DNA of 8,386 bases from positions 1 through 8,386 of the forward strand of contig USCF01000041.1 of assembly GCA_900553115.1 (NCBI GenBank), read 5' to 3'. Of this stretch, positions 5,255 through 8,386 are shown piece by piece. This DNA is from an uncultured Alphaproteobacteria bacterium (lineage in GTDB: Bacteria; Pseudomonadota; Alphaproteobacteria; RF32; CAG-239). Position 1 is the stretch's first letter; the number at the start of each line of letters is the position of its first letter. The translations under genes were made by a program, and so were the position numbers. Under the pieces are notes generated by a model that did not search any database, had not been told where the DNA came from, and was given only the letters and a program-made list of their open reading frames with translations.

Positions 5255-7240
5255 TTAATCTCTTTGGTTCTTTTTCTGGCCAATTATTTGGTTTATGGTT
5301 TTATTCTCATTGTTCAAAGTCTTTTGCGCATTTTTATTTCCAAGAGCCTCGTGAAAAGCGGCTTCACGCTCGGCATGTTTTTGAGAAGCATAATCATGTG
5401 CGCTCTTATTTAACGCTAATGTGTCGGACATTTTCTCTATCGGAGATTTCTGTGAGCGTTCAATAGCCGCTTGCTGAATATCCATCTGCTCAACCGAGCC
5501 GACTTTAGTAGACAGCTGCTCTAGCCATTTACCACCGATATCATCGATTTTTGTAATTTTTTGTACTGCCTTATATGCGTCTTTAGCTTCTTTAGAGAGT
5601 TCTCCGTTTGCATATTTATATTCTTGTTTGTCCAAACAGTTTACAAATTCTTGTTTGCAACTTACAACTGCATTAGTACTTACTTTTAACAGAGAAGCAA
5701 GAGAATTTGCTTTGTATTGTTCTATTTCTTTTGGATCTGTAATACCGCTTTCTCGGGCTTTTAATTCGGCATAAACACCAAGATTAGAAACATTTTTCAG
5801 CAAATCTTCTTTTTTCTTGATAATTTTTTTATCAAACATTTCTTTGCGTTTTTTATCACTCATATTATGGATAAGCTGCGTTAAAGTGGCTCCTCGTTTT
5901 ATTTTGCCAGAAGTCATTTGCTCTTTCATTATTTCTAAAGCCACCATTTCTGAGGCTAGACGCTCAAGAGAAGAATCCAGTTTTTTAAATTCTTCGCGGT
6001 TCTTAATAACAGAACCTAATTTATGCTTGCAGGCTTGCGGATCTTGTTGATATTCTTTATTTATAGCGTCAAGAAACACTTTATGTTCAGGATTATCAGG
6101 ATTCAACACTTTATATTTTGGTGGATTTTTACCAAGATTTTCGTACAAGTCATTCCAGTAAGCATCAGTGTTATTGCTTTGTTCTCTATATTCTGAAGTA
6201 TGCTCTTGCGCGCCGTCAAGCAAAAACTTTTTACCGGCTTTAGAGAAATCATCACGCTTTTTATCTTTTTCTTCTTCTCTGATTTTTTCGTTTTTTCGAT
6301 AACGTTTCTTAAAATCGTCACATAAATTATCAACAGCATCGCAAGCTAAATTAACAGCCCCATTTATACCCCAGCTCATACTTGCTAAGAACCATTCTCT
6401 ATACATATACGAGATAATATCTTCTTCTTTGATTGGAGTACTGTCATAAGGACCATGTTTTGCTTTTTCTTCATCTTCGTCTTCAACCGTCGCTTCATTT
6501 TTTTCGTCTTCAGGATTTTCTGCTTTTTTGCCCTTAGTGTTGACCTTTAAGGCTTCTTTACCCACTTTGACTTTTAAGGCTTCTTTGCTTTCACCGCCAA
6601 CTTCCAATCCGCCGTTTTCATCAATATTTTCTCGGACGGAGGCTGAGTTTTCTCTATCCAAAGGTTTGCCGCTGATAATCGGAGAGTTGCCATCAGCGTC
6701 TTTCATTTGAGATAGTTTGGCGATATCATTTACGGTTTTACCCTCTGAATTTGGCAAATCCATCGGAATTCCCATATCTTTCATCTGATTAAGAACATCG
6801 GCGCTGGCCTGAGCCGATTTAGCAAAAGCTGTTTGTCCTTGTTCAGAAATATTATCTTTAGGAGCGCGGTCAAGGCACGATTTATCGTATGCGGCAGCAG
6901 CGTTTTTGGCAGCATATGTGGCAATGGTATCTCCGGTATATGGATTATGCGCTCCATAAAAAGCTTTAGCATCATCGGCGGCAATCAGACCCTCTTTTTC
7001 CATAGCGTTAATTTGTTTAACTAAATTCAATGTTTTGTCTAAATCGACCAGACCTAAATTTTCAGGATTTTTGCAAACATCTGGCAATGATTTTGACATA
7101 AATTCCTTAGAGGTTAAAATTCCCGGATTATCATTAAGAATTTTAGCTAAATCTTCCATAGGTTTGCCATTGTCGAGAGCAGAAAAAAATTCTGCTACGG
7201 CAGCTTTAAGTTCCGGTGATTGTGTATTTGTGTCAGCCAT
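5255..7240 (-). CDS. Large charged helical protein of unknown function in the coupling-protein operon
   Basis: A 661-residue protein with no signal peptide and no clear membrane helix, so probably cytoplasmic or a secretion substrate. Residues 10-180 are helical and include two stretches that resemble weak ankyrin repeats: PYTGDTIATYAAKN (100-113) and ADVLNQMKDMGIPMD followed by NSEGKTVNDIAKL (147-176). Residues about 183-270 are low-complexity, with a 9-residue tandem duplication (SKEALKVKV, GKEALKVNT) and a Glu/Asp/Lys run. A moderately hydrophobic amphipathic patch (about 275-307) is followed by a very charged helix (309-333). The remainder is helical and Lys/Glu-rich, and the end is basic and Asn/Gln-rich (IIGQKKNQRD). 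I do not recognise a family. The ATG has AAGGAG 8 nt upstream and a sigma-70 type promoter at 7271-7299. It could be an adaptor that delivers substrates to the ATPase, or itself a substrate; the sequence does not decide. Confidence 0.85.
   Translation of the reverse strand: MADTNTQSPELKAAVAEFFSALDNGKPMEDLAKILNDNPGILTSKEFMSKSLPDVCKNPENLGLVDLDKTLNLVKQINAMEKEGLIAADDAKAFYGAHNPYTGDTIATYAAKNAAAAYDKSCLDRAPKDNISEQGQTAFAKSAQASADVLNQMKDMGIPMDLPNSEGKTVNDIAKLSQMKDADGNSPIISGKPLDRENSASVRENIDENGGLEVGGESKEALKVKVGKEALKVNTKGKKAENPEDEKNEATVEDEDEEKAKHGPYDSTPIKEEDIISYMYREWFLASMSWGINGAVNLACDAVDNLCDDFKKRYRKNEKIREEEKDKKRDDFSKAGKKFLLDGAQEHTSEYREQSNNTDAYWNDLYENLGKNPPKYKVLNPDNPEHKVFLDAINKEYQQDPQACKHKLGSVIKNREEFKKLDSSLERLASEMVALEIMKEQMTSGKIKRGATLTQLIHNMSDKKRKEMFDKKIIKKKEDLLKNVSNLGVYAELKARESGITDPKEIEQYKANSLASLLKVSTNAVVSCKQEFVNCLDKQEYKYANGELSKEAKDAYKAVQKITKIDDIGGKWLEQLSTKVGSVEQMDIQQAAIERSQKSPIEKMSDTLALNKSAHDYASQKHAEREAAFHEALGNKNAQKTLNNENKTINQIIGQKKNQRD
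6540..6586 (-). repeat. 27-bp tandem duplication encoding KEALKV twice
   Basis: Two 20-base copies (6540-6559 and 6567-6586) differ at one base and lie 27 bases apart. They encode residues 218-226 and 227-235 of the 661-aa protein (SKEALKVKV and GKEALKVNT). The near identity of the DNA suggests a recent in-frame duplication in a linker. Confidence 0.8.
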
Positions 7241-7270
7241 AAGAAATACTCCTTCTAAACCATTGAATTA

Positions 7271-7299
7271 AATATACCATAAAAAAAGATTTTTGTCTA
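7271..7299 (-). promoter_or_regulatory. Sigma-70 type promoter in front of the 661-aa gene
   Basis: On the minus strand TAGACA (7299-7294, 5 of 6 to TTGACA) is followed by a 17-base spacer and TATATT (7276-7271, 5 of 6 to TATAAT), preceded by TGG as in an extended -10. Transcription would begin near 7264, about 24 nt before the ATG at 7240. It lies in the 70-base gap after the 335-aa gene, the largest gap in the operon. No terminator is visible in that gap, so the upstream gene may also read through. Confidence 0.65.
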
Positions 7300-7310
7300 T
7301 TACTTTTTAT

Positions 7311-8318
7311 TTAGACTTTTAGTTTTTTCAAAAAGTTGCCGATTTCCAGATTTACTCTGATTCCGTCTTTAGGTGTCACTTTCAAAAGTCCAAAAAGGCG
7401 AGGTTTTATTTTACTGAAATCTATCGGGGCAAAAATAGCCGGATTCGTTGTTAGAGCCTTATATGCACCGTCCACATCTTTTTGCGCCACTCTAAAATAA
7501 TTGCTTATGAGTCTGTCGGCATCAACCGGAAAATTCTTTTTAGCCAGAGCTTCAGTAAATTTGCGTTGTCTTTCTTTTCGTGCTAAATACTCTTCGTACA
7601 TCAGACGTTTGATATATTTTTCCTGATGCTGAATCAGTTTTGCCTGATATGACAATTCGCAGCTTTCAATATCAATTAAAATTTCCACATAAGAGATTAT
7701 GGCAAGCTGTAAATCTGAATTGCTGATTTTTTCGGCTAAGTTCAAAAACTCTTCATCTGAAGAACTTGGAGAAAACTTACCAAGTTCATTAGGAAACATA
7801 CCAACCAGCAACACCCAGCCGTGAACTAAATCATTTGATAAGATTTGTCCGGTACTTGGTTTGTAGTTTGGATAAAGGTCGTCAACTTCAAAATTACACT
7901 CGTAAGGCTTTTTCAGCAGGGTGTTTGAAAGTTTGTTGACAGAATTATAAAAGTTTAAAAATGCTTGCGCCAATTCCGATTCGTCGCTGCCGAGAGCCGG
8001 CTGTTCTTTGACGTCTTGAGCCTCAGCTTTTGCATCTTGCAAAGAAGACACCAGCGCTTGATCCAAATCTTCGTCCGTCATTTGAGCGTTTATTGCTTTA
8101 TCATTGTCGTCCAGAGGTATAAGCATATCTTCATCGTGAAGAATGTCATCATTTGTTTCTTCTGCTTGGGTTTCCAGTTCAGGGTTCTTTAGCTTGTTGA
8201 TTCTATCAGAAACTTTGCCGTCGACATCTTCTTCAATGTCATCGGTGCTGTCATTGATAAAACTATCCAATAGTTTTTCAAAATCATCGTCTTCAAGAAT
8301 ATCGTTATTATTAGCCAT
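7311..8318 (-). CDS. Acidic soluble protein of unknown function, first visible gene of the operon
   Basis: A 335-residue protein starting at the ATG at 8318, which has GGAG 7 nt upstream (8329-8326). An in-frame TTG 13 codons earlier (8357) is rejected because it has no ribosome site and the 13 added codons run through this site. Residues 1-110 are very acidic and probably disordered, beginning NNNDILEDDDFEKLLDSFI. Residues about 112-280 are helical, with an aromatic patch (ECNFEVDDLYPNYKP, 140-154), a hydrophobic helix (HGWVLLVGMFPNELG, 166-180) and a charged helix (about 222-262, KYIKRLMYEEYLARKERQRK). The last 50 residues are basic (GNFLKKLKV at the end). It has no signal peptide or membrane helix and I do not recognise a family. 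Its place upstream of the same-strand secretion genes suggests a shared function, but the 70-base gap and the internal promoter leave room for independent expression. Confidence 0.82.
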   Translation of the reverse strand: MANNNDILEDDDFEKLLDSFINDSTDDIEEDVDGKVSDRINKLKNPELETQAEETNDDILHDEDMLIPLDDNDKAINAQMTDEDLDQALVSSLQDAKAEAQDVKEQPALGSDESELAQAFLNFYNSVNKLSNTLLKKPYECNFEVDDLYPNYKPSTGQILSNDLVHGWVLLVGMFPNELGKFSPSSSDEEFLNLAEKISNSDLQLAIISYVEILIDIESCELSYQAKLIQHQEKYIKRLMYEEYLARKERQRKFTEALAKKNFPVDADRLISNYFRVAQKDVDGAYKALTTNPAIFAPIDFSKIKPRLFGLLKVTPKDGIRVNLEIGNFLKKLKV

Positions 8319-8325
8319 TAAAATT

Positions 8326-8329
8326 CTCC
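8326..8329 (-). promoter_or_regulatory. Ribosome binding site that fixes the 335-aa protein start
   Basis: GGAG, 7 nt before the ATG at 8318-8316. It decides for this ATG over the in-frame TTG at 8357. Confidence 0.7.
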
Positions 8330-8372
8330 GGATATAATCTCTTGCATTTAACCACAATAATCATTAAGGTGC

Positions 8373-8378
8373 ATTATA
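8373..8378 (-). promoter_or_regulatory. Possible -10 element upstream of the 335-aa gene
   Basis: A perfect TATAAT on the minus strand, about 55 nt before the ATG at 8318. The matching -35 would fall near 8396-8401, outside the window, so the promoter cannot be completed. The sequence around it is very AT-rich, so a chance match is possible. Confidence 0.35.
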
Positions 8379-8386
8379 TATAAATT

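Noticed and set aside
8319..8357. N-terminal extension of the 335-aa protein from a TTG at 8357
   Set aside because: The TTG has no ribosome site, and the extension would run through the good GGAG that serves the ATG at 8318.
8345..8370. Short palindrome TAATCATTA upstream of the 335-aa gene
   Set aside because: Only four base pairs each side in AT-rich sequence; expected by chance, not supported as an operator.

Overview
The window is AT-rich bacterial DNA. Seven complete genes, all on the minus strand, fill nearly all of it; the last codons of one plus-strand gene enter at the left edge. The coupling protein is of the VirD4/TraG kind, and the ECF sigma operon has a GAAC-N17-CGTT promoter like those of alphaproteobacterial ECF factors. 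Together with the low G+C this suggests a proteobacterium, perhaps an AT-rich host-associated or gut alphaproteobacterium. That assignment is inference: no rRNA, tRNA or housekeeping gene is present to test it.

Layout in transcription order (right to left): an acidic soluble protein of 335 aa (8318-7311); a charged helical protein of 661 aa with its own good sigma-70 type promoter (7240-5255); a two-helix membrane protein of 163 aa (5252-4761); a 493-aa protein with a two-helix membrane domain, a 33-residue acidic/basic tandem repeat and a C-terminal globular domain (4706-3225); and a VirD4/TraG type IV coupling ATPase of 738 aa (3216-1000). A rho-independent terminator (950-984) closes this operon. 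A second minus-strand operon follows directly. It has an ECF-like promoter (922-946), an 84-aa single-pass membrane protein (886-632) and an ECF sigma factor (632-114) whose start overlaps the preceding stop. A short hairpin (97-111) separates the sigma gene from the convergent plus-strand gene tail (1-96).

The five-gene operon looks like a coupling-protein module: the ATPase that recruits substrates to a type IV secretion channel, made together with two related membrane proteins and two cytoplasmic proteins I do not recognise. The most informative observation is that the membrane domains of the 163-aa and 493-aa proteins are recognisably paralogous, which suggests a duplicated accessory subunit around the coupling ATPase. 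No relaxase, VirB channel gene, pilin, integrase or insertion sequence is visible, so neither conjugation nor effector secretion can be chosen from this window. The sigma/membrane-protein pair is probably a separate autoregulated signalling unit; a link to the secretion module is not shown.
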